Positions 1-8,209 of a stretch of DNA of 64,000 bases are shown one piece after another (positions within the stretch are counted from its first letter, which is position 1; the number at the start of each line of letters is the position of its first letter). The translations under genes and the position numbers were made by a program. This DNA is from Deltaproteobacteria bacterium (GTDB lineage: Bacteria > Myxococcota_A > UBA9042 > PHBI01 > JACKFB01). Under the pieces are notes generated by a model. That model saw only the letters and a program-made list of their open reading frames with translations. It made no database searches and was not told where the DNA came from. The stretch is taken from NCBI GenBank assembly GCA_020632695.1, contig JACKFB010000002.1, positions 248,001-312,000 on the forward strand, in the 5' to 3' direction.

Positions 1-158
1 TCGGGCGCGTCGGCGTCGCCCGCGTCGGGAGCGTCGGCGTCGCCTGCGTCGCCCGCCACGTCGGTCACCACGTCCGCGTCGCCGCCGCCGCCACCACCGC
101 AGGCCCAGCCCCCCGCCGCGCACACCAGCGCCACCACCACGACCGCCGTCCGCACCAT
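1..158 (-). CDS. Putative lipoprotein, N-terminal part (cut by window edge)
   Basis: Only the first 52 or so codons lie in the window. They read MVRTAVVVVALVCAAGGWAC followed by a run of glycines and Asp/Ala/Gly-rich residues (DADVV, GDAGDADAPD). A hydrophobic leader ending in a cysteine after small residues points to a secreted lipoprotein with a low-complexity acidic linker behind the lipid anchor, as in other lipoproteins of this window. The ATG at 158-156 overlaps the TGA (160-158) of the upstream AAA+ ATPase gene in an ATGA arrangement, so it is probably the last known member of the partner-switching operon. The mature domain is outside the window and no function can be given. Confidence 0.6.
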   Translation of the reverse strand, partial: MVRTAVVVVALVCAAGGWACGGGGGGDADVVTDVAGDAGDADAPDAGDADAP

Positions 159-2302
159 CACCACTCCTGCTCCAGCGCCATCGCCGAGGTCCGGAAGAGC
201 TTCCCGGCGTTCTTGCACTCCTGCTCGGCGGCGAACTCGAAGTCCGCCCACTCGATCGACCGCTGCCGCGCCGCCGCCCGGTACGCCGCCCGCAGCACGG
301 CGTTCTTGATGTGCCCGCCCGACAGCTCGAAGCAGGTCCCCAGCCGCTCGAAGTCGATGCCCTCGTCCACCGGGCACTCCTTCGGGATGAGCTTGCGCCA
401 GATCGCCGTGCGGAAGTCGGACTCGGGGAAGGGGAACTCGATCTTGAACTGGATGCGCCGCGCGAAGGCGTCGTCGATGTTCTTGTCCAGGTTCGTCGTC
501 AGGATGCAGATCCCCTCGAAGCGCTCGATCTCCTGCAGCAGCAGGTTGGTCTCCATGTTGGAGAAGCGGTCGATGGCGTTCTCCACCGACACCCGCTTGG
601 TGAAGAGGCTGTCGGCCTCGTCGAAGAGCAGCATCGAGTGGTTGGCCCGCGCCGAGTGGAAGATCTTGGCGATGTTCTTCTCGGTCTCGCCGATGTACTT
701 GCTCACGATCTTGGGGATCGAGATCTGGTAGAGCTTGATGCCCAGCTCCGAGGCCAGGATCTCCGCGCACAGCGTCTTTCCGGTGCCCGGCTCGCCCTTG
801 AAGAGCACGCAGATGCCGCGCCCGGTGACCAGGCGCTTGCCGAAGCCCCACTTGCTCATCACGAACACCCGGTTGGTGCAGGCCTCCAGCACCTCGGTGA
901 TGAGCACCTTCTCCTTGTCGGGCAGCACCAGGTCGTCCAGCGTCAGCCCCACCTTGCTGCGCACCGCGTAGTCGCTCATGTTGGCGCGGATCTGCGCCTG
1001 GGCCGCCTGCTGGATGTCCGCCTGGGTGACCAGCGGCTCCGCCACGCCGCCGGCGGCCCGCGCGTGCGCCCAGCGCTCGGCCACCTCCCAGGCCCGCGCC
1101 ACCTGCCCGCCGGTGACCTCGAAGCGCGCCGCCAGGTCGACGATGTCCACGTCGTCGGCCATCGAGACGCCGGTCGGCCGGCACAGCTCCCAGATGCGCA
1201 GCCGCTCGTCCACGTCGGGCAGCTCCAGCTCGACCTTCCAGGCCACGTGCCGCTCCACGCTGCCGTCCAGCTCGTCGGGCGCCGTGTTGGTCAGCACCAC
1301 CAGCCCGCCGAAGGCGTCGAGCGAGGCCAGCAGCGCCGGCGTGCGCTGGCTGTTCTTGGCCAGCAGCGGCTCGCAGCGGTCCAGCAGCAGCACCGCCCCC
1401 TGCACCCGCGCCTCGCTGAAGAGCGCGTCGATGAGCTCGCGCGCGTCGGTGGCGGCGCTCAGGCTCTGGCAGTTCACCTCGAGCAGCGGCCGCCCCAGCT
1501 CTCCGGCCAGCGCGTGGGCCAGCAGGGTCTTGCCCGTCCCCGGCGGCCCGGACACCTCCACCGCCAGCCCGCGCCCGACCAGGAAGGGCGGCGCCGAGCC
1601 CACACCGCGCGGCGCCGACTCGAAGCGCATGGCGAAGACCAGCCCCCGCAGCGCCTCGACGGTGCCGCCGGGCACGACGACCTGGTCCAGATCCACCTTC
1701 GGCCGCAGCAGCCGCGCGTGCGGGCGCAGCGTCGGGTCCAGGCTCTCCCGCCCCAGCACGTAGTCCGCCAGGCGCTCGGGCGGCCGCAGCTCGCGGGCCA
1801 GCAGCCCCTGCCCCTTGGCCTCGCGCGGGACCGCCAGCGTCAGCAGCCGGTGCGCCATCAGCCGCGCCTCGCCCGCGAAGCAGGCCCGCGCCATCAGCCG
1901 CGCCTCCCGTTGGGGCACCAGCAGGCTCAGCGCCACGTCGACGTCCACGAAGTCGAAGAGCACGTTGTTGTTGTAGCGCGCCAGCAGCGTGCGGAAGGAC
2001 ACGTCCAGGTAGGGCGCCAGCGCCAGCTCCAGGATCGACGCCTCGAAGCCGTCCAGCCCGTAGGTCTGAACGACCTGGTCCAGCGGCAGCGTCGCGCCCA
2101 GCTCGGCCGCCCGCGCGCGGTGCGCCGTGCGCTCGGCCTCGTACCGGCGCTCGTCGGCGGCCGCGCGCTCCTCGGCCTGATCGCGCTCGGCCGGCTCCAG
2201 CTCGGTGCGCTCCATGCGCGTGCGGTGGGCGATCCAGGCCTCCCAGCGCCGCAACGTCACGTCGACGAAGGCCGCATTGAGGGCCCGGAACTCTGCTTCC
2301 AC
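158..2302 (-). CDS. Double AAA+ ATPase, contractile-injection-system/Afp15-like type
   Basis: A 714-residue protein with an N-terminal helical region and two AAA+ modules. The first has Walker A GPPGTGKT near residue 255 and a Walker B-like LLLDRCE with no clear catalytic Glu. The second is canonical, with GEPGTGKT near 505 and LLFDEADSLF near 555, followed by a conserved YIGETEKN and a sensor TTNLD. It is clearly related to the 700-residue ATPase at 50536-52638; the C-terminal modules align through WGFGK, GETEKN, DEADSLF and KNAVLRAA. ATPases of this type accompany phage-tail-like contractile injection systems (Afp15/Pvc15), but no sheath, tube or baseplate gene is visible here. The start is a GTG at 2302, 10 nt after the STAS stop. 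Co-transcription with STAS and PP2C genes suggests its activity or expression is tied to a phosphorylation switch (inference). Confidence 0.85.
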   Translation of the reverse strand: MEAEFRALNAAFVDVTLRRWEAWIAHRTRMERTELEPAERDQAEERAAADERRYEAERTAHRARAAELGATLPLDQVVQTYGLDGFEASILELALAPYLDVSFRTLLARYNNNVLFDFVDVDVALSLLVPQREARLMARACFAGEARLMAHRLLTLAVPREAKGQGLLARELRPPERLADYVLGRESLDPTLRPHARLLRPKVDLDQVVVPGGTVEALRGLVFAMRFESAPRGVGSAPPFLVGRGLAVEVSGPPGTGKTLLAHALAGELGRPLLEVNCQSLSAATDARELIDALFSEARVQGAVLLLDRCEPLLAKNSQRTPALLASLDAFGGLVVLTNTAPDELDGSVERHVAWKVELELPDVDERLRIWELCRPTGVSMADDVDIVDLAARFEVTGGQVARAWEVAERWAHARAAGGVAEPLVTQADIQQAAQAQIRANMSDYAVRSKVGLTLDDLVLPDKEKVLITEVLEACTNRVFVMSKWGFGKRLVTGRGICVLFKGEPGTGKTLCAEILASELGIKLYQISIPKIVSKYIGETEKNIAKIFHSARANHSMLLFDEADSLFTKRVSVENAIDRFSNMETNLLLQEIERFEGICILTTNLDKNIDDAFARRIQFKIEFPFPESDFRTAIWRKLIPKECPVDEGIDFERLGTCFELSGGHIKNAVLRAAYRAAARQRSIEWADFEFAAEQECKNAGKLFRTSAMALEQEW

Positions 2303-2312
2303 GCTGAAGCCC

Positions 2313-2831
2313 CTACCGATCGCGATGGAGCTCGGCGTCCATCAACGCCACCGCCGGCGCGAACATCTCCGCGTTGTCCTCGCTCATCTCCATCAGCCGG
2401 CGATGCGCCTGCAGGATGAGCTGCAGCATCTCGCGCTGGGTGCCCTCGACCTGGGGCAGGCGCTCGAGCGAGGCCTGGATGGAGCGCGGCTCCGACACGA
2501 TGGCGAACACGCGATCGAAGCCCACGCTCTCCAGGGTGCGGGTCACGTCGGGGTTCGTCGACACGATGGTGGGGCGGCGCCCGTTGCGCTCCTGCATCCA
2601 GGTGTAGAGCCGCGCCAGCAGCCCCAGGTTGGTGCTGTCGATGGCCGTGGTCTCGCTCATGTCGACGACGACGTCCTGGATGTCGCCGGCGGCGAAGAGC
2701 TTGTCGAAGAAGGTGTCCAGCGAGCGGCTGATCACCGCGGCCGGCCCCGTCGTGTAGCGGATGTCGCCGGTCAGCTTCAGCACGCACACGCCTTCCTGCT
2801 TGGCGTATCGGATGTCCCCCTCCACGCTCAC
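2313..2831 (-). CDS. STAS-domain anti-anti-sigma-like protein
   Basis: A 172-residue protein whose first 110 residues form a STAS domain of the SpoIIAA/RsbV type: VCVLKLTGDIRY, then DIQDVVVDMSETTAIDSTNLG. The serine and threonine in AIDSTNLG sit where anti-sigma factor antagonists are phosphorylated. A helical C-terminal extension of about 50 residues (TQREMLQLILQAHRRLMEMS) is extra to the basic fold. The start is a GTG at 2831 overlapping the TGA of the upstream REC-PP2C gene (GTGA), so the two are translationally coupled. The family binds a partner kinase or anti-sigma factor when unphosphorylated. No matching HATPase anti-sigma kinase gene is in the window, so the partner is unknown. The adjacent PP2C is the likely phosphatase (inference). 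Confidence 0.85.
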   Translation of the reverse strand: MSVEGDIRYAKQEGVCVLKLTGDIRYTTGPAAVISRSLDTFFDKLFAAGDIQDVVVDMSETTAIDSTNLGLLARLYTWMQERNGRRPTIVSTNPDVTRTLESVGFDRVFAIVSEPRSIQASLERLPQVEGTQREMLQLILQAHRRLMEMSEDNAEMFAPAVALMDAELHRDR

Positions 2832-4018
2832 GCCCCCTCGCGCCGGACCATCAGGAAGGTGATGTCGTCCGGCAGCTCACTCTCCGCAGCCAGCCCGAGC
2901 CGCGCCATGAGGCTGTCGATGGTCACGTCCCGCCCCGCGGGCCCGTCCAGCATGTCCAACAGCGCCCTCTCCTTGTCGACGACGTGCTGGCCCTCCATGA
3001 CCTCGAGGGCGCCGTCGGAAACGATCGTGATGGTGAACTGCGGTGGCAGGTCGGTCTCCTGCTGCTCCCACGTGGCGAAGTCGAAATGTCCCACGCCGAA
3101 GCCCTTGTGCTCCAGAAAGCGAGCCGAGCGGCCATCGTGGAAGATCGGATAGGGGAAGGCGCCGGCGTTGGCGTAGACCAGCCGGTCGCGCTCCCGATCG
3201 ATGACTCCGTAGAAAATCGTCAATGACTTCTTGACCTTGCGAGAGAGCAGCTCGGTATTGAGCCGCTCGACCAGGGCGGCGGGCCGCAGGACCAGGTCGT
3301 CCCGCCCCTGACGATACGCCTCGATCTGCTGATTGACGAAGTCGTGCAGCACCACGGTCACGAATGCCGACGACACGCCGTGGCCGGCGACATCGGCGAC
3401 GAAGAAGCCCAGGTGGCGGTCGTCGGGCTCGAAGTAGTCCACGAAGTCGCCCGAGAGATAGCTCGAGGGCAGGATCCAGCGGGTGATCGTCAGGTCGTCG
3501 AAGCGCTGGCGCGCCGGCGGCATCAGGTCGAACTGGACCTGGCGCCCGGCGGCCTCGTCGAGCTGGAGCTGCCTGAGGCTCTCGGCCAGCTCCGCGTTGG
3601 CGGCCTCGAGGTTGATGCGGTAGCGCCGGTTCTCGTCGATGAGCGCGGCCCGCTCGAGCGAGCGCTTCACAGCCAGGTCCAGCACCGCGATGTCGCCGAG
3701 CGGCTTGAGCAGGTAGTCCCAGGCGCCGAGCTTGAGCGCCTGCACGGCGTCGCGCATCTCGCTCGAACCCGACACGATGATCACCGGCGTGTCGGGCGAC
3801 TCGGTGCGGATCGCCTCGAGCACCTCCATGCCCGGCACCTCGGGCATGCGCAGGTCGCAGATGACCAGATCGGGCGCGGCGTCGTGGAAGCGGTCGATGC
3901 CCTCGCGGCCGTCCTGGGCCTCGATGGTGTCGTACCCGCTCTCCTGCAACCAGTCCGCGAACAACGAGCGGAGCAGCTCGCTGTCGTCGATGATGAGGAT
4001 TCTCTTACGCTCGGCCAC
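2828..4018 (-). CDS. Response regulator with PP2C (SpoIIE/RsbU-type) phosphatase output
   Basis: Taken as 396 residues from a GTG at 4018 (VAERKRILIIDDSELL), which has GGAG 8 nt upstream; a longer open frame exists upstream but carries no domain. Residues 1-120 are a receiver domain with acidic pair D11/D12, phospho-acceptor D55 in VICDLRMPE and K105 in LLKPLGD. A coiled segment (about 120-160, ENRRYRINLEAANAELAESL) connects to a PP2C/SpoIIE phosphatase domain with metal-binding motifs GDFVDYF, DVAGHGV and SDGALE. The family dephosphorylates STAS proteins in partner-switching modules, and the next gene, overlapping by 4 nt, encodes one. The input sensor kinase is not in the window. Confidence 0.92.
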   Translation of the reverse strand: MAERKRILIIDDSELLRSLFADWLQESGYDTIEAQDGREGIDRFHDAAPDLVICDLRMPEVPGMEVLEAIRTESPDTPVIIVSGSSEMRDAVQALKLGAWDYLLKPLGDIAVLDLAVKRSLERAALIDENRRYRINLEAANAELAESLRQLQLDEAAGRQVQFDLMPPARQRFDDLTITRWILPSSYLSGDFVDYFEPDDRHLGFFVADVAGHGVSSAFVTVVLHDFVNQQIEAYRQGRDDLVLRPAALVERLNTELLSRKVKKSLTIFYGVIDRERDRLVYANAGAFPYPIFHDGRSARFLEHKGFGVGHFDFATWEQQETDLPPQFTITIVSDGALEVMEGQHVVDKERALLDMLDGPAGRDVTIDSLMARLGLAAESELPDDITFLMVRREGA

Positions 4019-4211
4019 GCCGGCTGCTCCGGGAACTGCGCGCGCATCCGACGGGACACCACGCGCGCCCACACGCTTCGAAGCTACTCCAACAGGATAC
4101 TCGGTTCGACAGCTCTCGGAAGGGCAGGCGGTCAAAGAGGCGCTGGCGCCCGGAAGACGGGGCCCAGGCGCGGACGCGACGCGCGGTGCGGCGCCGGTGT
4201 ACGCTTCGCGC

Positions 4212-4583
4212 ATGCACGACACGCCGCCCGCCGACGACGCCCCGAAGCACGCCCTCGCCCACCGCCTGCGCCTGGACTTCGAGGCCGCCCTCGGCGCGGG
4301 CACGCTGGAGAACCCGGAGGGCTGGCGCGTCCTGGACACGCGCGTGTTCCAGCGCTGGGTGCCGGTGGTCGAGCTGCGGCTGCACACCGACGACCGCACC
4401 CTCTGCTTCATCCTGGCGCCGTCCGACCCCGAGCGCCCGGCCTTCAAGCGCGGACCGCAGCACGACATCGTCTACTACTCCGACGACCTGGCCGTCGCCG
4501 AGCACTCCGGGCTCTACGCCCGCGACAAGCCCTCCATCGAGCGCTTCGCCCGCTGGCTGGTGGCCTGGGACGCGGCGCCGTGA
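4212..4583 (+). CDS. Conserved-looking hypothetical protein, 123 aa
   Basis: A 123-residue soluble protein beginning MHDTPPADDAPKHALAHRLR. It has no signal peptide, membrane segment or motif that I recognise. The body is rich in charged and aromatic residues (QRWVPVVELRLHTDD, DIVYYSDDLAVAEHSGLYAR), consistent with a compact alpha/beta domain. The start is the ATG at 4212; a longer in-frame extension upstream overlaps the divergent promoter region of the REC-PP2C operon and has no protein-like composition. No good ribosome site precedes the ATG. It is transcribed away from the PP2C operon and toward the ECF sigma gene, which begins 90 nt downstream. Function unknown. Confidence 0.55.
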   Translation: MHDTPPADDAPKHALAHRLRLDFEAALGAGTLENPEGWRVLDTRVFQRWVPVVELRLHTDDRTLCFILAPSDPERPAFKRGPQHDIVYYSDDLAVAEHSGLYARDKPSIERFARWLVAWDAAP

Positions 4584-4673
4584 CCCGAGGCGCCGGCCCC
4601 GGACGCACTTTGTTCGACGAGCGCGCCGGGTCTCGCGAAGGGAGCGGCACGGGCCCCTCAGCGAGGAGCGGGA

Positions 4674-5270
4674 GTGGCCGATAGCAAGCCGCGAGAAGAC
4701 CTGCTCCGCGACGATTCGCGTTGCCGTGAGGCCTTCCGCCGAGGAGAGCGCTGGGCGATGGAGCTGGTCTACCGGACCTACATCCCGCTGATCCACACCG
4801 TCTGCACCCAGGGCTTCGGTGGCTTCCGCGGGTTCTTCGACCCGGTGGACCGGGACGACGCCATGCAGACGATCTTCGCGGCGGCCTTCGAGGAGCGCGC
4901 GCGCCTGGCCTACAACGGCGTGGACCCCTACGCCGGGTTCCTGCGCGGCATCGCCCACAACACGATCCGGCGGATGCTGTCGAGCCGGAAGCGCTTCGAT
5001 CGGCGGCCGGAGGCGCCGGAGCCGGTCGGCGAGGACGCCGAGGCGCGGGTGCTCGAGGCCGAGACGGCCGAGGTGATCTGCGCGTTCCGCGACACCATCA
5101 CCGACCCGCGCGAGCGGGCGATCCTGCAGCGCTACTTCTGCGACGGCTGCGCCGAGGAGGCCCTGGCCGCGGAGCTGGGCATCACCCGCTACCGGCTGCG
5201 GAAGATCGTCGCGAGGCTGCACCGCACGATGCGGCGGCATCTGGAGGCCCATGGCATCACGGGCTGCTGA
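4674..5270 (+). CDS. ECF-family RNA polymerase sigma factor
   Basis: A 198-residue protein with the two-domain layout of extracytoplasmic-function sigma factors. Region 2 lies at about 35-100 (DDAMQTIFAAAFEERARL, then YAGFLRGIAHNTIRRML, the usual region 2.2-2.4 helix ending in basic residues). Region 4 lies at about 140-190 (DPRERAILQRYF, then a helix-turn-helix AEELGITRYRLRKIVARLH-like segment). It starts at GTG 4674 with GAGGAG 7 nt upstream. Its 3' end overlaps the next gene, a membrane protein likely to be its anti-sigma factor, by 20 nt, and the caspase-like gene follows. The arrangement suggests a membrane-sensed regulon that includes this operon (inference). Confidence 0.85.
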   Translation: MADSKPREDLLRDDSRCREAFRRGERWAMELVYRTYIPLIHTVCTQGFGGFRGFFDPVDRDDAMQTIFAAAFEERARLAYNGVDPYAGFLRGIAHNTIRRMLSSRKRFDRRPEAPEPVGEDAEARVLEAETAEVICAFRDTITDPRERAILQRYFCDGCAEEALAAELGITRYRLRKIVARLHRTMRRHLEAHGITGC

Positions 5271-6132
5271 GCGAGCGCGCACGCTGGTGCGGCGCTACCT
5301 GGACCCGCGACGCTCGTGGAGCGCGGGGCTGGACGCCGAGCTGCGCGCGCTGACCCGCGAGGACGAGGCGGCGCGAGCGCTCTATCGCCGGGCGGTGACC
5401 GCGCACCGGCTGATGACCGGCGGCGACCCGGCGCAGCCCAGCGGGTTCGAGCAGGGGCGGATGATGGCCGCCGTGGTCGAGGGCGCCTCGGCCGGGCCGG
5501 AGCGGCGGCGGCGGGGCGTGCTGGCGGCGTTGGGGGTGGCGGTGGCCGCGGCGGCGCTGCTGCTGGTGGTGCTGCCGCCGGGACGCGGGTCGGAGGCTGT
5601 CGACCCCACGCTGCGGGCGCGAGGCGCGGTGGAGGCGGGGCCGCTGACCGGCCTCGGGCTGTCGGGGGTCACCCAGGGCGGGGGCGAGTACGAGATCGTG
5701 GCGTCGGGCCGGGCCTTCCTGGGCGACTGGGTGCGCTTCTACACGACCAACGAGCGGCCCGAGCTGCGCTGGGTCTTCGTGCTGGGCCTGCAGCCGGGCC
5801 GGCCCGTCGCCTGGTACGCGCCGCTTCCGCCCGAGGAGACGCGCAGCCTGCCGCTCCCCACCGAGAAGCACCACATGCTGCCCATGGAGAACCGGCTGTC
5901 CGCGCGGCACGTGCCGGGGCCGCTGCGGGTGGTGGCGCTCTTCACGACCCGGGCCCTCGGCGCGGACGAGGTGGCCGCCGCGGTGCGCGATGACATGGCG
6001 ACGATGGCAGACTCGGAGCTCGAGGCGACGCTGCGCAGCGCGCTCGGGCTCGAGCCCCAGGACGTGGTGCAGCTCGTCCAGACCCATGTCGTCGCGGGCC
6101 AGCAGAAGGAGGTCCCCCGTGATGCGCGCTAG
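5251..6132 (+). CDS. Single-pass membrane protein, probable anti-sigma factor
   Basis: A 293-residue protein. The cytoplasmic N-terminal 85 residues are helical (AERARTLVRRYLDPRRSW, then a region ending EGASAGPERRRRG). One transmembrane helix follows at about 88-110 (VLAALGVAVAAAALLLVVLP) and then a periplasmic domain with alternating hydrophobic strands (ASGRAFLGDWVRFYTTN, RWVFVLGLQPGRPVAWYAPLP) resembling DUF4384-type C-terminal domains. I see no ZAS zinc motif. Its position directly behind and overlapping an ECF sigma gene, together with the inside-outside topology, supports an anti-sigma role by context rather than by domain. Its 3' end overlaps the start of the caspase-like gene. Confidence 0.7.
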   Translation: MASRAAERARTLVRRYLDPRRSWSAGLDAELRALTREDEAARALYRRAVTAHRLMTGGDPAQPSGFEQGRMMAAVVEGASAGPERRRRGVLAALGVAVAAAALLLVVLPPGRGSEAVDPTLRARGAVEAGPLTGLGLSGVTQGGGEYEIVASGRAFLGDWVRFYTTNERPELRWVFVLGLQPGRPVAWYAPLPPEETRSLPLPTEKHHMLPMENRLSARHVPGPLRVVALFTTRALGADEVAAAVRDDMATMADSELEATLRSALGLEPQDVVQLVQTHVVAGQQKEVPRDAR

Positions 6133-7720
6133 CAGCCTGCAGGGCATGGACGACCGGGCGTGTTCGGCCGCCCACTGGCGACTCGGCCGCCCGCTGATCG
6201 CGGCGCTGCTCGCCTGCGCCTACCTGGCCGCGCCGGCGTCGGCCGCCGACCGCCGCTTCGCCGTCGTGGTGGGCTTCAACGGCTCCGACGACGCCACCCT
6301 GTCGCCGCTGGCCTACGCCGACGACGACGCCCTGCGCTACGGCGAGCTCTTCGGCAACTTCGCCGAGCAGGTCGAGACCCTCACCACGCCGGACGCGGAG
6401 ACACGCGGCCTCTGGGGCGATGCCCACGACGCGGCCCCGACGCGCGCGGCGGTGCTGGGCGCGCTGAGCCGCACCCACGAGGCCATGCGGGCCGCGCGGG
6501 CCGCGGGCGACCGGGCGATCCTGTTCTTCGTCTACAGCGGCCACGGCAACTACGACGCCGAGGGCCGCGGCTACGTGCACCTGGCCGACGGGCGCTTCAC
6601 CACCCGCGACCTCTACCGCCACGTCATCGCCGAGAGCGAGGGCGCGCCCGTGGTCCTGGTGGTCGACGCCTGCAACGCGGCGCTGCTGGTGCACAGCCGC
6701 GGCGCGCCCGAGCGGCGGCCGGCCGGCGAGACGATGCTGCGCCTCGAGAGCTGGCCCAACGTCGGCGTCATCCTGGCCTCGAGCGCAGTCGCCGAGACCC
6801 ACGAGTGGGGCCGCTACCTGGCCGGCATCTTCAGCCACGAGGTGCGCTCGGCCCTGCTGGGGCCGGCCGACCTCAACGACGACGGCCGCATCACCTTCGG
6901 CGAGCTGGCCTCCTTCGTCGCGGCCGCCAACGCGCGCGTCACCAACCCCGCGGTGCGCATCACCCCGTACATCCGGCCGCCGCTCGACGATCCCGAGCTG
7001 GCGCTGGTGGACCTGGCCACCGCGCGCTTCCCGGCGCGGATCCGCGTGGGCGACGGCGTCGTCGGCAAGGCCCACCTGGTGGACGACGACCTGGTGCGGC
7101 TCGCCGACTTCCACAAGTCGGCGGGCGAGCACTTCTGGCTGTCGCTGCCGCACGCGGGGCCCTACGTGCTGGTCTTCGACACCACCGAGTATCTCGTGTC
7201 GGCCGGCGCGAGCGGGCCGCTGGAGCTGGGCGAGCTGGAGCGCCGGGAGCGCACCGTGCTGTCGGCGCGCGGCGCCGGCTCGGACTACTTCGAGCGCACG
7301 CTCTTCAAGCAGCCCTTCGGGCGCGACTACGCCTGGCGCTACCTCGCGGGCGACTACCTGCCCGGTCTCGAGGTGCGCCGCCTGGTCGAGCGCCCCTGGT
7401 ACGAGAACGGCCCCGCGTGGGGGCTGGCCGGCTCCGGGGCCGCGGCCCTCGCGGGCGGCCTGGGGCTCTCGCTGGCGGCGCGGGCGCGGGAGCGCGAGGC
7501 CTCGGACCCGGACACCTTCGGCGACCGGCGCGCGCGGCTCAATGACGACATCGACCGCTTCCAGACGGCGGCCTGGGTCATGTACGGTGTCGGTGGCGCG
7601 GCGGTGCTGGGCAGCGCGCTCTGGTTCGCGCTGGACCGACCCGTCGCCGAAGAGCGCTACATGCCACCGCTCGAGGTCAGCGTGACCCCCGGCGGCGTCA
7701 CCCTGAGACGGGACTTCTGA
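6122..7720 (+). CDS. Secreted caspase-like (peptidase C14) protein with C-terminal membrane helices
   Basis: A 532-residue protein with signal peptide RPLIAALLACAYLAAPASA (cleavage near residue 41), so the protease domain is extracytoplasmic. The C14 caspase fold spans about 45-260: FAVVVGFNGSDD as the first strand, catalytic His141 in VYSGHGNYD and catalytic Cys184 in VVDACNAALL. An EF-hand-like DLNDDGRITFGEL follows. The middle region is beta-rich. Two hydrophobic segments near the C-terminus (about 440-460 and 480-500) may anchor it. AAGGAGG precedes both GTG 6119 and ATG 6122, and either could initiate. It sits in an ECF sigma operon and ends overlapping the next gene. Substrates are unknown. 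Metacaspase-like proteins cut after Arg/Lys or Asp depending on subgroup, which cannot be read here. Confidence 0.85.
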   Translation: MRASSLQGMDDRACSAAHWRLGRPLIAALLACAYLAAPASAADRRFAVVVGFNGSDDATLSPLAYADDDALRYGELFGNFAEQVETLTTPDAETRGLWGDAHDAAPTRAAVLGALSRTHEAMRAARAAGDRAILFFVYSGHGNYDAEGRGYVHLADGRFTTRDLYRHVIAESEGAPVVLVVDACNAALLVHSRGAPERRPAGETMLRLESWPNVGVILASSAVAETHEWGRYLAGIFSHEVRSALLGPADLNDDGRITFGELASFVAAANARVTNPAVRITPYIRPPLDDPELALVDLATARFPARIRVGDGVVGKAHLVDDDLVRLADFHKSAGEHFWLSLPHAGPYVLVFDTTEYLVSAGASGPLELGELERRERTVLSARGAGSDYFERTLFKQPFGRDYAWRYLAGDYLPGLEVRRLVERPWYENGPAWGLAGSGAAALAGGLGLSLAARAREREASDPDTFGDRRARLNDDIDRFQTAAWVMYGVGGAAVLGSALWFALDRPVAEERYMPPLEVSVTPGGVTLRRDF

Positions 7721-8142
7721 TCGGACCGCGACGCAGCTCCGTCGCGCTCGCGCTGCTTCTGCTCCTCTGGGGTTGCGCCGAGCGCGTGCCCATCGAAGGC
7801 AGCCGCTGCTCTCCCGAGCACGCCTGCCCCAAGGGCTACGTCTGCAAGGCGGGCTTCTGCAAGCCGCTGGCGATCCCGCGCCTGTGCGGCGCCGACACGG
7901 ACTGCCCGGGCGGGGTGTGCAACCCGGACACGCGCTTCTGCGTGAAGTGCCTGCACGACAGCGACTGCCCGAGCGGCGTGTGCGCGCCCGGCGTCAGCTT
8001 CTGCGTGCCGTGTCTCGCCGACCGCGACTGCGTCACCGGCGTGTGCGACGAGGCCAGCCGGCAGTGCCGCTCGTGCACCGGCGACATCCAATGCCACGGC
8101 GGGGTCTGCGGCCCCGACGGCGTGTGCGGGGAGGCGCCATGA
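7717..8142 (+). CDS. Small Cys-rich repeat lipoprotein, probable CTG start
   Basis: The frame from 7717 reads (L)IGPRRSSVALALLLLLWGCA, a convincing lipoprotein signal peptide with the lipidated cysteine in LLWGC. It continues into about 120 residues of short Cys repeats of the form CxxDxDCxxGVCxPxxxxC. No ATG, GTG or TTG precedes the signal peptide in frame. The CTG at 7717-7719 overlaps the TGA of the caspase gene (CTGA) exactly where an ATG or GTG is found at other junctions in this window, so CTG is the most likely initiator; a GTG at 7786 would discard the signal peptide. The repeats match those at the N-terminus of the giant protein downstream. Role unknown; probably a disulfide-rich surface protein. 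Confidence 0.7.
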   Translation: MIGPRRSSVALALLLLLWGCAERVPIEGSRCSPEHACPKGYVCKAGFCKPLAIPRLCGADTDCPGGVCNPDTRFCVKCLHDSDCPSGVCAPGVSFCVPCLADRDCVTGVCDEASRQCRSCTGDIQCHGGVCGPDGVCGEAP

Positions 8143-8209
8143 GCGCGGGCGCTGCGGGCGACCAGATTTTCCGACGGCGGCCCGGCCGCTGGCGAAGGGA
8201 TGAACCGTG

